Shown one piece after another: positions 53,738-61,286 of a DNA stretch of 64,000 bases. Position numbers and translations under genes: made by a program. The notes below the pieces were generated by a model. The model was not told the origin of the DNA and did not search any database. It saw only the letters and a program-made list of their open reading frames with translations. Position 1 is the stretch's first letter. Each line of letters begins with the position of its first letter. Source of the DNA: Flavobacteriaceae bacterium (GTDB lineage: Bacteria > Bacteroidota > Bacteroidia > Flavobacteriales > Flavobacteriaceae); the NCBI GenBank assembly GCA_002862805.1, contig PKEA01000029.1, positions 1-64,000 of the forward strand. The letters are read 5' to 3'.

Positions 53738-53759
53738 TTTTTAAATATTTTTGTTAATG

Positions 53760-53767
53760 CAAATATA
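53760..53767 (-). promoter_or_regulatory. Promoter -7 element of the small beta-barrel gene
   Basis: On the minus strand TATATTTG matches TAnnTTTG, 22 bases before the ATG at 53737. Confidence 0.5.
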
Positions 53768-53778
53768 AAACTTCCTAT

Positions 53779-54504
53779 TTAATTACGCCCCATTTCATTA
53801 GGATATAAAACGTTTAAAGGTGCACTTTGCCAATATTCTTTTGTCTCAACATTTAAAATAGTTAATGGTCCTTTAAAAGCAGCTCCAGTATCAATGTTCC
53901 AAACACAAGCTTTGTTTATAGGTGTTGTTTCGTTAATTCGAGTAACGGGAGTGTGACCAATGTATATTTCTTTATAGAGTTTAAATCTATCTGGATATAA
54001 ATCATCTTCAAAAGATAAATTTGTATTTAAAGAAAGTGCCGTTTCCCAAAGCGTCCTGTCCCAATAAAAAAGAGGTTTAAAAAATTCAAATTCTACCCCT
54101 TTTAAATTAGTAAAACCAGCGTGTATAAATAGACGATTCTCTTCATCTATATAATAATCTTTTAGATTTTCTAAAAATGATATATGATGTTTTATTTTTT
54201 GAGCATCTATTTTTTTGTATGCATTAATAGTAGATTCTCCTCCATGTTTAAACCATTCATCATTGTAGGTTTTATTTTTTAAGTAGTTTAAAAGTAGATC
54301 ATCATGATTTCCTTTTATAAAAACACAGTTTTGTTTTTTTTGAAGTTCTATTAAAAAATCTAACACTTCTGGAGATTCGCTCCAACCATCTACATAATCG
54401 CCTAAAAATATTAATCGATCAGTGGAGGTTAGGTTTATTTCATTAATAACTTCTTTTAAAGCTTTAAAACCACCGTGTATATCTCCTATTACAAACTTCC
54501 TCAT
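53779..54504 (-). CDS. Calcineurin-like metallophosphoesterase (Ser/Thr phosphatase type)
   Basis: A 241-residue metallophosphoesterase. Metal-binding motifs are clear: GDIHGGFKAL (residues 7-16), GDYVDGWSES, GNHDDLLL and later IHAGF and IGHTPV. The order matches the bacterial PrpA/diadenosine tetraphosphatase-like phosphatase class. No signal peptide is present. It might dephosphorylate proteins or hydrolyse dinucleotides; the sequence does not decide. A -7 element lies 20 bases upstream. Confidence 0.9.
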   Translation of the reverse strand: MRKFVIGDIHGGFKALKEVINEINLTSTDRLIFLGDYVDGWSESPEVLDFLIELQKKQNCVFIKGNHDDLLLNYLKNKTYNDEWFKHGGESTINAYKKIDAQKIKHHISFLENLKDYYIDEENRLFIHAGFTNLKGVEFEFFKPLFYWDRTLWETALSLNTNLSFEDDLYPDRFKLYKEIYIGHTPVTRINETTPINKACVWNIDTGAAFKGPLTILNVETKEYWQSAPLNVLYPNEMGRN

Positions 54505-54524
54505 ATTGTTTTCTTAATGTAATT

Positions 54525-54532
54525 CAAAAATA
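54525..54532 (-). promoter_or_regulatory. Promoter -7 element of the metallophosphoesterase gene
   Basis: On the minus strand TATTTTTG matches TAnnTTTG, 20 bases before the ATG at 54504. Confidence 0.45.
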
Positions 54533-54600
54533 CATAAAAAACCATGTGTATCAAGGCTAAAGTTTAACAAAATAGGCAGAAAACCTGTAAAATGAATCTT

Positions 54601-54644
54601 TTATAACACCTTATTTTTGGAGTATCAAAAATAAGGTGTTATAA
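54601..54644. repeat. Perfect 19-bp inverted repeat upstream of the small lipoprotein gene
   Basis: TTATAACACCTTATTTTTG at 54601-54619 is the exact reverse complement of the arm at 54626-54644, with a 6-base loop. No T tract follows, so it is not a standard terminator. The left arm contains TATTTTTG on the plus strand, and the symmetry places the same element on the minus strand. An operator or mRNA structural role is possible. Confidence 0.7.
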
Positions 54645-54716
54645 GTCCAAATTTATTATACCAAAACAAATAACAATGAAATTAGTAATTAAAAATAACC
54701 TTTAAATCTTTAAATC

Positions 54717-54944
54717 ATGAAAAAAGCAATTTTATTTTTTGGAATCGTATTCGTTACATCTTCTTTAGTTTCTTGTACTACAGATGATTTAGATCAAAAT
54801 TATAATGAATCAAGCGTTCAGTTTGAAGAAGAAATGAATGAAGGTTTGTTTCAAAAAGCTGGAGATACAATAGTAGCACCTGGAGTAACTCCTATGACTA
54901 CTTCAGTTGCGGGTGACCCAATCTATAAACCAAAACAAGGGTAA
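54717..54944 (+). CDS. Small lipoprotein (75 residues) next to a two-component system
   Basis: A 75-residue protein with lipobox LVSC (Cys20), directly followed by TTDDLDQ. The mature part is about 55 residues, acidic first and Pro/Thr-rich at the end (APGVTPMTTS), with no predicted fold. It is not in a recognised family. It lies 52 bases before the sensor kinase, on the same strand, and downstream of the 19-bp inverted repeat. It could be a ligand, accessory or target of the kinase, which is inference from location. Confidence 0.65.
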   Translation: MKKAILFFGIVFVTSSLVSCTTDDLDQNYNESSVQFEEEMNEGLFQKAGDTIVAPGVTPMTTSVAGDPIYKPKQG

Positions 54945-54961
54945 TTAAAAAGTAAAATCTA

Positions 54962-54969
54962 TATATTTG
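54962..54969 (+). promoter_or_regulatory. Promoter -7 element of the sensor kinase gene
   Basis: TATATTTG fully matches TAnnTTTG between the lipoprotein stop and the kinase start (27 bases before TTG 54997). The kinase can therefore be expressed independently. Confidence 0.5.
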
Positions 54970-54996
54970 TTTTAAATTTTTTTTAAAACATAAATA

Positions 54997-57003
54997 TTGG
55001 ATAAACTACTCTATATTTTTATAATTCTATTGTTTCTTGGGTGTTCTAATAAGAAGAATACCCAAGATAATGATTTTGAAGAGATAGATAAGTTAATTGC
55101 TTTGTCGCAAAATGACAACTTCAATAAGCCTCAAAAAGTTTTGTTTACTGATTCTGTTTATAGAAAACTGTTGGAGAAAAAAAACGACTCTTTGTTGAGA
55201 ACAAAACTTTTTAGTGTAGCAAATAATTATTTTAATCTTTATGAATTAGAAAAATACAAAAAAACTTCTCAAGTATTGCTTGAGTATAGTGATATAGATA
55301 GTGATACTTTAAATATTGCAAAAGCTCAATTATATATTGGAGATTATTATTTTGAGAAAACTCAAAATGATAGCGCATTTATTTTTTATAAAAATGCAGA
55401 AGAACTTTTTTTAAGAATAAATGATAAAAAAAACTTAGCTAAAGTTATTCTTTATAAAGCGTATATTTTATTATATGAAAAAGATTTTTTGGGTAGCGAG
55501 GCGGCGACAATTAAAGCGTTAAGTTTGTCTGAAAACGATGAGGTTTTTAAATATGAGTGTTATGTTAATTTAGGAAGTTCATTATCAGGACTTGAAAATT
55601 ATGAAAAAGCTCTAGAGTATCATCAAAAAGCTTTGTTTCAATGTGAGGAATTGAAAAAAGAATCCTTTTATGAAATTTTAAAAGCTCAGTCTTATAATAA
55701 TATAGGTCTTGTTTATTTAAAGCAAAATAAATATAAAGAGGCAGAAATTAACTTTAGAAAAGGGTTAGATATTAAAGATATTGATAAAAAGTATTCATTA
55801 GTTTATGCTTCTTTATTAGATAACTTAGCTTACTCTAAGTTTAAGTTAAAAGATGCCGCCGCATTCATATATTTTACACAGGCTCTAAACGTTAGAGACA
55901 GTCTAGAAAATGCTTCAGGAATTATAAAAAGTAAAATACATTTAGCAGAATATTATTTAGCAAATAAAAATAAAACAAAAGCACTCGAATTAAATAAGGA
56001 AGCATATTTTTTAGCTAAAAAATCAAAATTCCATGAAGATGTATTACAGTCTCTTGATTTATTTAATAAAATTGAACCAGAAAAAGGTTTAGTCTATTCA
56101 AAAGAATATATAGCTCTTAGTGATAGTCTATATAAAGTAGAAAGAGAGACAAGAAATAAACTTGCTCGAATTGAATTTGAAACAGACGAAATTATTCTTG
56201 AAAAACAAATTTTAACAAAACAGCGTGCATTAATTATTTGTAGTTCATTAATTATTATATCTTTTGGTGTTTTATTGTATATTATTCTTTATCAAAGAAG
56301 TAAGCAAAAAGAACTTATCTTTGTACAAGAACAACAAGCTGTAAATGAAGAAATTTACAAGCTTATGATCAATCAGCAACTTAAGGTTGATGAAGTTAGA
56401 AATACAGAAAAAAATAGAATTGCAAAAGAACTTCATGATGGAATAATGAATAAACTTACCAGTACAAGGTTAAATTTATTTGTACTTACCAAAAGGAGAG
56501 ATGAAGAAACAATTAAAAGTTGTATAGGTTACATTAATGACATTCAAAATATTGAAAAAGAAGTTCGTTCTATTGCACATGAATTAAATAATGATAAGTT
56601 TAGTGAAAAAAATAGTTTTAAAAGTATTTTTAAAGAGTTAATTGAAGATCAAAACAAACTATTTTCTGCAAAAACTGAATTTGATTTAGATAAAAACCTA
56701 AAATGGGATGTTATTGATGCTTCAATAAAAATGAATATTTTTAGAATTACCCAAGAAGCTCTAAACAATTGTAATAAATATGCAAAAGCTACTAATATAT
56801 ATGTAAAAATATATAAGAATGATTTTGAAAAAATTGTTCTTTCAGTTAAAGATAATGGAGTAGGGTTTAACCCAAACAAGAAGAAAAGCGGAATTGGATT
56901 AAAAAACATGAAAGAGAGAGCTGAATCTATGGGTGGCTTTTTTAAAATCTATTCTACAAAAAACGAAGGCACAACAATAATAATTGAATTCCCCCTAATC
57001 TAA
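54997..57003 (+). CDS. TPR-containing sensor histidine kinase (HisKA_3 type)
   Basis: A 668-residue kinase. The start is TTG 54997: the in-frame codon six bases upstream is a stop, and the next ATG would lose the signal. From TTG, the lipobox FLGC (Cys16) is well placed. TPR repeats cover about residues 60-390 (LGSSLSGLENYEKALEYHQK, for example). A transmembrane helix lies near residues 407-427 (LIICSSLIIISFGVLLYIIL). The HisKA_3 dimerisation region has IAKELHDGIMNKL (phosphorylated His near residue 477), and the HATPase has TQEALNNCNKYAKA and DNGVGF. It signals to the adjacent regulator. Confidence 0.93.
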   Translation: MDKLLYIFIILLFLGCSNKKNTQDNDFEEIDKLIALSQNDNFNKPQKVLFTDSVYRKLLEKKNDSLLRTKLFSVANNYFNLYELEKYKKTSQVLLEYSDIDSDTLNIAKAQLYIGDYYFEKTQNDSAFIFYKNAEELFLRINDKKNLAKVILYKAYILLYEKDFLGSEAATIKALSLSENDEVFKYECYVNLGSSLSGLENYEKALEYHQKALFQCEELKKESFYEILKAQSYNNIGLVYLKQNKYKEAEINFRKGLDIKDIDKKYSLVYASLLDNLAYSKFKLKDAAAFIYFTQALNVRDSLENASGIIKSKIHLAEYYLANKNKTKALELNKEAYFLAKKSKFHEDVLQSLDLFNKIEPEKGLVYSKEYIALSDSLYKVERETRNKLARIEFETDEIILEKQILTKQRALIICSSLIIISFGVLLYIILYQRSKQKELIFVQEQQAVNEEIYKLMINQQLKVDEVRNTEKNRIAKELHDGIMNKLTSTRLNLFVLTKRRDEETIKSCIGYINDIQNIEKEVRSIAHELNNDKFSEKNSFKSIFKELIEDQNKLFSAKTEFDLDKNLKWDVIDASIKMNIFRITQEALNNCNKYAKATNIYVKIYKNDFEKIVLSVKDNGVGFNPNKKKSGIGLKNMKERAESMGGFFKIYSTKNEGTTIIIEFPLI

Positions 57004-57013
57004 AATTATTATC

Positions 57014-57682
57014 ATGAAAAAAAAGGTTTCTATTTTTATGGTGGATGATCATCCATCAATGATTGAAGGATACAAAAGTATCCTGTCTTATAATGATTTA
57101 GGTTGCGAAATAGAAGTGTTTCCGGCCTATGATTGTGAATCTGCCTATAAAAAAATGGCAGAGTCTGAAGACATTTATGAGTTTGATATGATTTTTCTTG
57201 ACTTAAGCCTTCCTCCTTATGAAGAAAAAGAGATTTACTCAGGAGAAGATTTAGCAGTATTTGCTAAAAAGAAATTTCCATTATCAAAAATAGTTATTTT
57301 AACTTCTCATGCAGAAGCCTTCATTTTATATAAACTTCAAAAGAAAGTTGCTCCACATGGTCTATTAGTAAAAAGCGATTTTACAGCAGAAGAATTCTTA
57401 AAGGCATTTGAAATGTTGTTAAATGATGATGTTTATATAAGTAAAACAGTTAATGAAAGTATTCAAGAATTACTTTCTAACGATATGTTTTTAGATGATT
57501 TTAACAGGCAAATAATTACTTTATTAGCAAGCGGAATTCAGTCTAAAAACCTTCCTAATCACATAAATTTATCTATGAGTGCCATAGACAAAAGAAAAGC
57601 ACAAATAAAGGACTTCTTTTGTGTTCAAAAAGGAACAGATGAAGATATAATAAGAGAGGCTAAAAAGCATGGTTTTGTGTAA
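57014..57682 (+). CDS. Response regulator with degenerate LuxR-type HTH
   Basis: A 222-residue protein. The receiver domain has the acidic pair in VDDHPSM (about residues 10-16), the phosphorylated Asp in IFLDLSLP (about residue 58), Thr/Ser in ILTSHAEA and Lys in LLVKSDF. The C-terminal ~65 residues resemble a LuxR/NarL helix-turn-helix (FNRQIITLLASGIQSKNLPN, then SAIDKRKAQIKDFF) but lack several typical residues. It starts 10 bases after the kinase, so the two form an operon. Phosphorylation by the HisKA_3 kinase is expected; targets are unknown. Confidence 0.92.
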   Translation: MKKKVSIFMVDDHPSMIEGYKSILSYNDLGCEIEVFPAYDCESAYKKMAESEDIYEFDMIFLDLSLPPYEEKEIYSGEDLAVFAKKKFPLSKIVILTSHAEAFILYKLQKKVAPHGLLVKSDFTAEEFLKAFEMLLNDDVYISKTVNESIQELLSNDMFLDDFNRQIITLLASGIQSKNLPNHINLSMSAIDKRKAQIKDFFCVQKGTDEDIIREAKKHGFV

Positions 57683-57743
57683 ATTCATAAATATTTAACA
57701 AAATATATAGATTTATTGCAACTAAAATATTGTTTTTATATAT

Positions 57744-57788
57744 AATTTCATATTTACAAAAAAGATAAAATTTTGTAAATATGAAATT
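57744..57788 (+). promoter_or_regulatory. 18-bp inverted repeat spanning a start codon
   Basis: AATTTCATATTTACAAAA (57744-57761) and TTTTGTAAATATGAAATT (57771-57788) are perfect reverse complements separated by 9 bases. The right arm contains the ATG of the 73-residue gene (57781-57783). In mRNA it could fold into a stem hiding the start codon; in DNA it could be an operator. Confidence 0.7.
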
Positions 57789-58002
57789 GTATTCAAAAAT
57801 AGTTATTTCATTACTTGTGTTAAGTTTAATTTGGCTTTACCTAATATTAAACTTAGCATACTATACTTTTTTTCAAGAAGTTTATTTTTTTATGCCTAAA
57901 ATAAATATAACTCTTCAGTTTAATATTGTTTATATACTTGGAATTATTATAAGTTTAGGTTATTTAAGCTTAATTTTTTTATATTCTAAATATAATAATT
58001 AG
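57781..58002 (+). CDS. Small membrane protein (73 residues) with two membrane helices
   Basis: A 73-residue hydrophobic protein with two predicted membrane helices (about residues 8-30 and 46-68) and a short loop. It matches no family I recognise. The start codon lies inside an 18-bp inverted repeat. The stop overlaps the stop of the convergent AlbA_2-type gene by three bases. It lies 98 bases after the response regulator, so the phosphorelay could control it. Because it is short, it is possible but not certain that it is translated. Confidence 0.55.
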   Translation: MKLYSKIVISLLVLSLIWLYLILNLAYYTFFQEVYFFMPKINITLQFNIVYILGIIISLGYLSLIFLYSKYNN

Positions 58003-59138
58003 TTGTTATATTTCATTTTTCTAATAACCCGCATTACTTCTTTAAAAGAATTGTATGAGTTATTGTTAAACTTTTTTAAATAAGGCTTTGATTCTATTAA
58101 TAAATCTTTTGCCTCTTCAAAACCATTTAAAAAACAAATCATAAAAATAGAAGGTAGGTTTTCCAAGTCTTTAAGCTCATTAAGACTTAATGCATTTCCT
58201 TTTTTTAACTTTTTTAATATAGATAAGTTGGAGTTATAAATATGATGTAACATTTTTCTATTAAATTGTGGAGGCTTAAATAACAATTCGGTGTTTATTT
58301 TATAATAGCCATTGTCAAAAAATGTAATTGTAACTTTTTCTAATGGATAGTAACTCGTTTTGTCGTTTATGCCTAAAGCAACATATTCAGTAATCGTAAA
58401 AGAATCATTATCAAAACTAATGTTTACATCATCTTGTGCAGAGTAAAAAAGCTTTACCTGTTCATTTATAAGTTCTATATCAACTCTAGAGTAAAATACT
58501 TGGTCTCTTACTTTTTTCTTTACTCCGCTCCAGCAAACCACAAATAACTCTTTAAAAACATTATATTCTGAATGTAAATCTTTGTGTTTTACATTTACAA
58601 ATTCTAGAACGCTATCAAGGGTGTTTTTAATACTATTTCTAGAATTGTTTTCAATACTAATAACAGTTTCAGCATTCATTTTTGAAAATGGAATTTTTTC
58701 TTCCGTAGGCATTGAGTTACTTCCCTTTCTAATAAAAACCGTATTTGCGGGTATTGTATGAATTCCTTTTTTAAAGAAAGAAACCGTATTTTTAGGTTTA
58801 ATAGTAACTAAACCTAATACTTTTTCTTTACTTAATAATGGAAAAGGAACATTTTCATATTGAATTTTTGGTGGATTTTCTAAAAAAGCATTTACTAAAT
58901 TTTGAATTCTACTATCATCATAAAAATCAACGCCAGTAATTTCATTCGCTTCATCTTCAACACCTACAACTATATAAGAATTATTTACAGGATTAGAATT
59001 AGAAAGGGCACAAATATGTTTTAAAAATTTTGACTTACCTTCACGAGTATGAAGATTTAGCTGTCTTTTTTTATCATAGAAACTATTCTCATCATTGTGA
59101 GTAAGCAAATTTTTTATCAATAAGCGTTTGTTGATCAT
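57999..59138 (-). CDS. Schlafen AlbA_2-type putative DNA/ATP-binding protein
   Basis: A 379-residue protein. The N-terminal ~150 residues match the AlbA_2 (Schlafen/divergent AAA-4) domain: REGKSKFLKHICALSNSNP, then YIVVGVEDEANEITGVDFYD and later VFIRKGSNSMPTEEE-type residues. The rest is an unidentified, probably alpha/beta domain rich in Lys and Asn. AlbA_2 proteins are often regulators or defence-related. No Walker motif for a full AAA+ ATPase is visible. It is monocistronic and convergent with the small membrane gene. Confidence 0.8.
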   Translation of the reverse strand: MINKRLLIKNLLTHNDENSFYDKKRQLNLHTREGKSKFLKHICALSNSNPVNNSYIVVGVEDEANEITGVDFYDDSRIQNLVNAFLENPPKIQYENVPFPLLSKEKVLGLVTIKPKNTVSFFKKGIHTIPANTVFIRKGSNSMPTEEKIPFSKMNAETVISIENNSRNSIKNTLDSVLEFVNVKHKDLHSEYNVFKELFVVCWSGVKKKVRDQVFYSRVDIELINEQVKLFYSAQDDVNISFDNDSFTITEYVALGINDKTSYYPLEKVTITFFDNGYYKINTELLFKPPQFNRKMLHHIYNSNLSILKKLKKGNALSLNELKDLENLPSIFMICFLNGFEEAKDLLIESKPYLKKFNNNSYNSFKEVMRVIRKMKYNN

Positions 59139-59299
59139 TAAAAACAGATTATTTCTTAAAAATATAAAACAAAATCATAAAACACTCCTAAATTAAGCAA
59201 TTGTTTGTTTTTTTTAACGGTATATTAACAATGAAGTAGCAAATAAATTTTCAATTTTGAAATGTTAATTTTTTTTACAAAATTTGACCCCTAAATTTA

Positions 59300-60310
59300 A
59301 TGAAAATGGAAGAAAATACTGCTGCAATTGATATTCGTGCGATAAATGAAAAGATAGAAAGAGAAAGCGCATTTGTTGATTTATTAACCATGGAAATGAA
59401 TAAAGTAATTGTAGGTCAAAAATACATGATCGAAAGATTACTCATTGGACTTTTAGGACAAGGACATATTTTACTAGAAGGTGTTCCTGGTTTAGCAAAA
59501 ACGTTGGCAATTAATACTTTGTCACAAGCTGTGCAAGGTTCTTTCAGTAGAGTTCAATTTACACCAGATTTATTACCTGCTGATGTTGTAGGAACGATGA
59601 TTTATAGTGTAAAAGACAATGATTTTACTATTAAAAAAGGTCCAATTTTTGCAAACTTTGTTTTAGCTGATGAAATTAATCGTGCTCCTGCAAAAGTACA
59701 ATCGGCACTTTTAGAAGCCATGCAAGAAAAACAAGTAACTATTGGAGACACTTCATTTAAGTTAGATAAACCGTTTTTAGTAATGGCAACACAAAACCCT
59801 GTTGAGCAAGAAGGAACTTATCCTTTGCCTGAAGCTCAAATGGACCGTTTTATGTTGAAAACAGTTATAGATTATCCAAAAATGGAAGACGAGCGATTAG
59901 TTATTCGTCAAAATTTAAGTGGCGAGTATACTAAAGTAAACCCGGTTGTTTCTGTAGAACAAATTCTTAGAGCGCAACAAGCGGTTCGTGAAGTGTACAT
60001 GGATGAAAAAATTGAAAAATATATTTTAGATATCATTTTCGCTACTCGTTATCCAGAAAAATACAATTTAGAAAGTTTAAAACCATTAATTAGTTTTGGT
60101 TCTTCACCTCGTGGAAGTATTAATTTAGCGATTGCGGCTAAATGTTATGCATTTATTAAAAGAAGAGGTTATGTTATTCCAGAAGATGTACGTGCTGTTG
60201 TCCACGATGTTTTACGTCACAGAATTGGAATTACCTATGAAGCTGAAGCTGAAAACGTAACTTCGGTTGATATTATTAATAAGATTGTAAACGAAATTGA
60301 AGTACCTTAA
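59300..60310 (+). CDS. MoxR-family AAA+ ATPase
   Basis: A 336-residue AAA+ ATPase. Walker A is visible as GVPGLAKT (about residues 60-67) and Walker B as VLADEINRAP (about residue 123). Arginine-finger and sensor regions include ATQNPVEQEGTYPLPEAQMD and FGSSPRGSIN. MoxR ATPases work with VWA proteins to assemble or activate membrane or metal-containing complexes. This gene begins a Bat (Bacteroides aerotolerance) operon: DUF58, BatD/DUF4381-like, BatA follow on the same strand. ATG 59300 is the first of two near starts (59306 is the other). Confidence 0.95.
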   Translation: MKMEENTAAIDIRAINEKIERESAFVDLLTMEMNKVIVGQKYMIERLLIGLLGQGHILLEGVPGLAKTLAINTLSQAVQGSFSRVQFTPDLLPADVVGTMIYSVKDNDFTIKKGPIFANFVLADEINRAPAKVQSALLEAMQEKQVTIGDTSFKLDKPFLVMATQNPVEQEGTYPLPEAQMDRFMLKTVIDYPKMEDERLVIRQNLSGEYTKVNPVVSVEQILRAQQAVREVYMDEKIEKYILDIIFATRYPEKYNLESLKPLISFGSSPRGSINLAIAAKCYAFIKRRGYVIPEDVRAVVHDVLRHRIGITYEAEAENVTSVDIINKIVNEIEVP

Positions 60311-60353
60311 TAAGTGACAAGGTAAAAGGTAAAAGGGATTAGTGAAACATCTA

Positions 60354-60381
60354 TTGCCTATAGCCTATTGCCTAATGCCTC
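60354..60381. repeat. Short direct repeats between moxR and the DUF58 gene
   Basis: Three imperfect copies of a TATTGCCTA-like unit (TATTGCCTA, TATTGCCTA, TAATGCCT, with a TATAGCC variant between) fill 60352-60380. They lie just before the DUF58 ATG. Low-complexity spacers of this type are common between flavobacterial genes and have no known function. Confidence 0.45.
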
Positions 60382-60387
60382 AAAAAA

Positions 60388-61254
60388 ATGGATACTAAAG
60401 AAATTCTTAAAAAAGTTCGAAAAATAGAAATCAAAACCCGAAGATTGAGCGATCATATCTTTTCGGGACAATATCATACGTCTTTTAAAGGACGAGGAAT
60501 GACTTTTTCTGAAGTTAGACAATATCAATATGGCGATGATGTAAAATCAATTGACTGGAATGTTACTGCTAGAACAAACGAGCCTTATGTAAAAGTTTTT
60601 GAAGAAGAACGAGAATTAACCATGATGTTGATGGTAGATTGTAGTGGTTCGGAAATTTTTGGAACTAAAAACCAATTTAAAAGCGAAATCATTACCGAAA
60701 TTGCAGCAACTTTGGCTTTTTCATCAACAAATAACAATGATAAAGTAGGTTTAATTTTATTTTCAGATCAAATAGAATTGTTTATTCCGCCTAAAAAAGG
60801 AAAATCTCACGTCTTACGCATCATTAGAGAATTAATTGAATTTCAACCTAAAAGCAGAAAGACCGATTTAGCGCAAGCTTTGAAGTTTTTATCGAGCGTA
60901 ATGAAAAAGAAAGCGATTGTGTTTTTAATTTCAGATTTCATGGTTAATAATTATGAAAAAACTTTAAAAATTGCTGCTAAAAAACACGATTTAACAGGAA
61001 TTAGGGTTTATGATGAACGCGAAAAGTCAATTCCAAATTTAGGAATTGTAAACATGCTTGATGCCGAATCTGGAGAAATTATGTTAGTTGATACAAACTC
61101 TAAAAGTGTTCGTTTGGCTTATGAAAAAGAATATGCAGATAATGTAAAATATTTTTCAGAAATGTTCTCAAAATCAGGAGCAGGTGTTTTAAGTTCAAGA
61201 GTAGATGAAAGTTATGTAACCAAATTATTGGGTTATTTTAAAGCAAGAAATTGA
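60388..61254 (+). CDS. DUF58 domain-containing protein of the Bat operon
   Basis: A 288-residue cytoplasmic protein of the DUF58 family, which has a VWA-like fold. The diagnostic segment RGMTFSEVRQYQYGDDVKS and DWNVTARTNEPYVK (about residues 32-66) is present, followed by the MIDAS-like VDCSGSE. DUF58 proteins are partners of MoxR ATPases. It follows moxR after 77 bases and lies 32 bases before the next bat gene. Confidence 0.95.
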   Translation: MDTKEILKKVRKIEIKTRRLSDHIFSGQYHTSFKGRGMTFSEVRQYQYGDDVKSIDWNVTARTNEPYVKVFEEERELTMMLMVDCSGSEIFGTKNQFKSEIITEIAATLAFSSTNNNDKVGLILFSDQIELFIPPKKGKSHVLRIIRELIEFQPKSRKTDLAQALKFLSSVMKKKAIVFLISDFMVNNYEKTLKIAAKKHDLTGIRVYDEREKSIPNLGIVNMLDAESGEIMLVDTNSKSVRLAYEKEYADNVKYFSEMFSKSGAGVLSSRVDESYVTKLLGYFKARN

Positions 61255-61286
61255 GAGTTTAGAGAAAAGAGAAAAGAAGAAAGATA

